In this document: positions 63,845 to 64,000 of the stretch, one piece after another
How the letters are laid out: every line of letters begins with the position of its first letter
How positions within the stretch are numbered: position 1 is the first letter of the stretch
Made by a program: the position numbers and the translations under genes
Assembly (NCBI GenBank): GCA_035610835.1
Contig: CM069445.1
Location: forward strand, 34,460,811 to 34,524,810
Length of the DNA stretch: 64,000 nucleotides
Direction of reading: 5' to 3'
From: Ophiura sarsii
Taxonomy: Eukaryota > Echinodermata > Ophiuroidea > Amphilepidida > Ophiuridae
Notes under the pieces: model-generated
Told to the model about the DNA's origin: nothing
Database searches by the model: none
What the model saw: only the letters and a program-made list of their open reading frames with translations

Positions 63845-64000
63845 ATTGTGTAGACTAGTCTAGCCTGTCTACAGCCCGAGATACACTCTCAATATTCAAA
63901 CTAAGTGCTATCGTATTAAGGACAGGAATTTTAAATTAATCACATCATGTTCAGCAACGCATAATTTTAAGATTCCACATTTCTGACTGAATCAAATTCT

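Noticed and set aside
1..64000. CRISPR array, bacterial operon, rRNA genes, endogenous retrovirus
   Set aside because: The short repeats are minisatellites without regular spacers, the genes have introns, and I see no LTR pair, gag/env or rRNA sequence.

Overview
The window is AT-rich, intron-rich animal DNA. Two conserved animal genes can be read from splice-phased exons; almost everything else is DNA-transposon debris. SLC37A3-like and FAM120-like proteins, long introns, and very dense MITEs, foldback elements and tRNA-derived SINE heads suggest a marine invertebrate. An echinoderm or hemichordate is my best guess, but this is weak inference. There is no bacterial or viral gene organisation. 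A 100-N gap lies at 59020-59119.

Region 1-24240 (+ strand) holds the 3' part of a sugar-phosphate exchanger gene (SLC37A3 family, MFS). I reconstruct 13 coding exons ending at TAA 23694-23696. All splice phases agree, and the N-terminal exons lie upstream of the window. The first visible exon is tandemly duplicated (89-bp period, at least two intact copies followed by decayed ones). A foldback with ~240-bp arms begins about 3 nt after the stop codon, where the 3'UTR should be.

The introns are full of mobile DNA. The 5.7-kb intron between 15642 and 21382 contains a three-level nest: a hAT-type element (8-bp TSD), inside it an antisense 5'-truncated LINE, and inside the LINE ORF a 1.9-kb element with a 4-bp TSD carrying two convergent tRNA-like modules.

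Region 24240-42958 is intergenic. It holds families of MITEs with TTAA, TA, TWA and 8-bp target duplications, minisatellites, and a 3.15-kb TIR element containing a CACT-type MITE and an L2/CR1-like LINE 3' end.

Region 42959-43400 (+) is the first coding exon of a FAM120A/C-like gene (PIN/XPG-N-like fold, strong Kozak start, GTGAGT donor). I cannot find its second exon in the remaining 20.6 kb, so 43401-64000 is probably its first intron. That stretch carries more MITEs, SINE heads and segmental tandem duplications, plus a CpG-richer patch near 57.7-58.2 kb with a possible unrecognised first exon.

The two genes show no functional link. What makes the window unusual is the repeat architecture: nested insertions with exact target duplications, empty-site comparisons available inside the window, and insertions within transcribed parts of SLC37A3.
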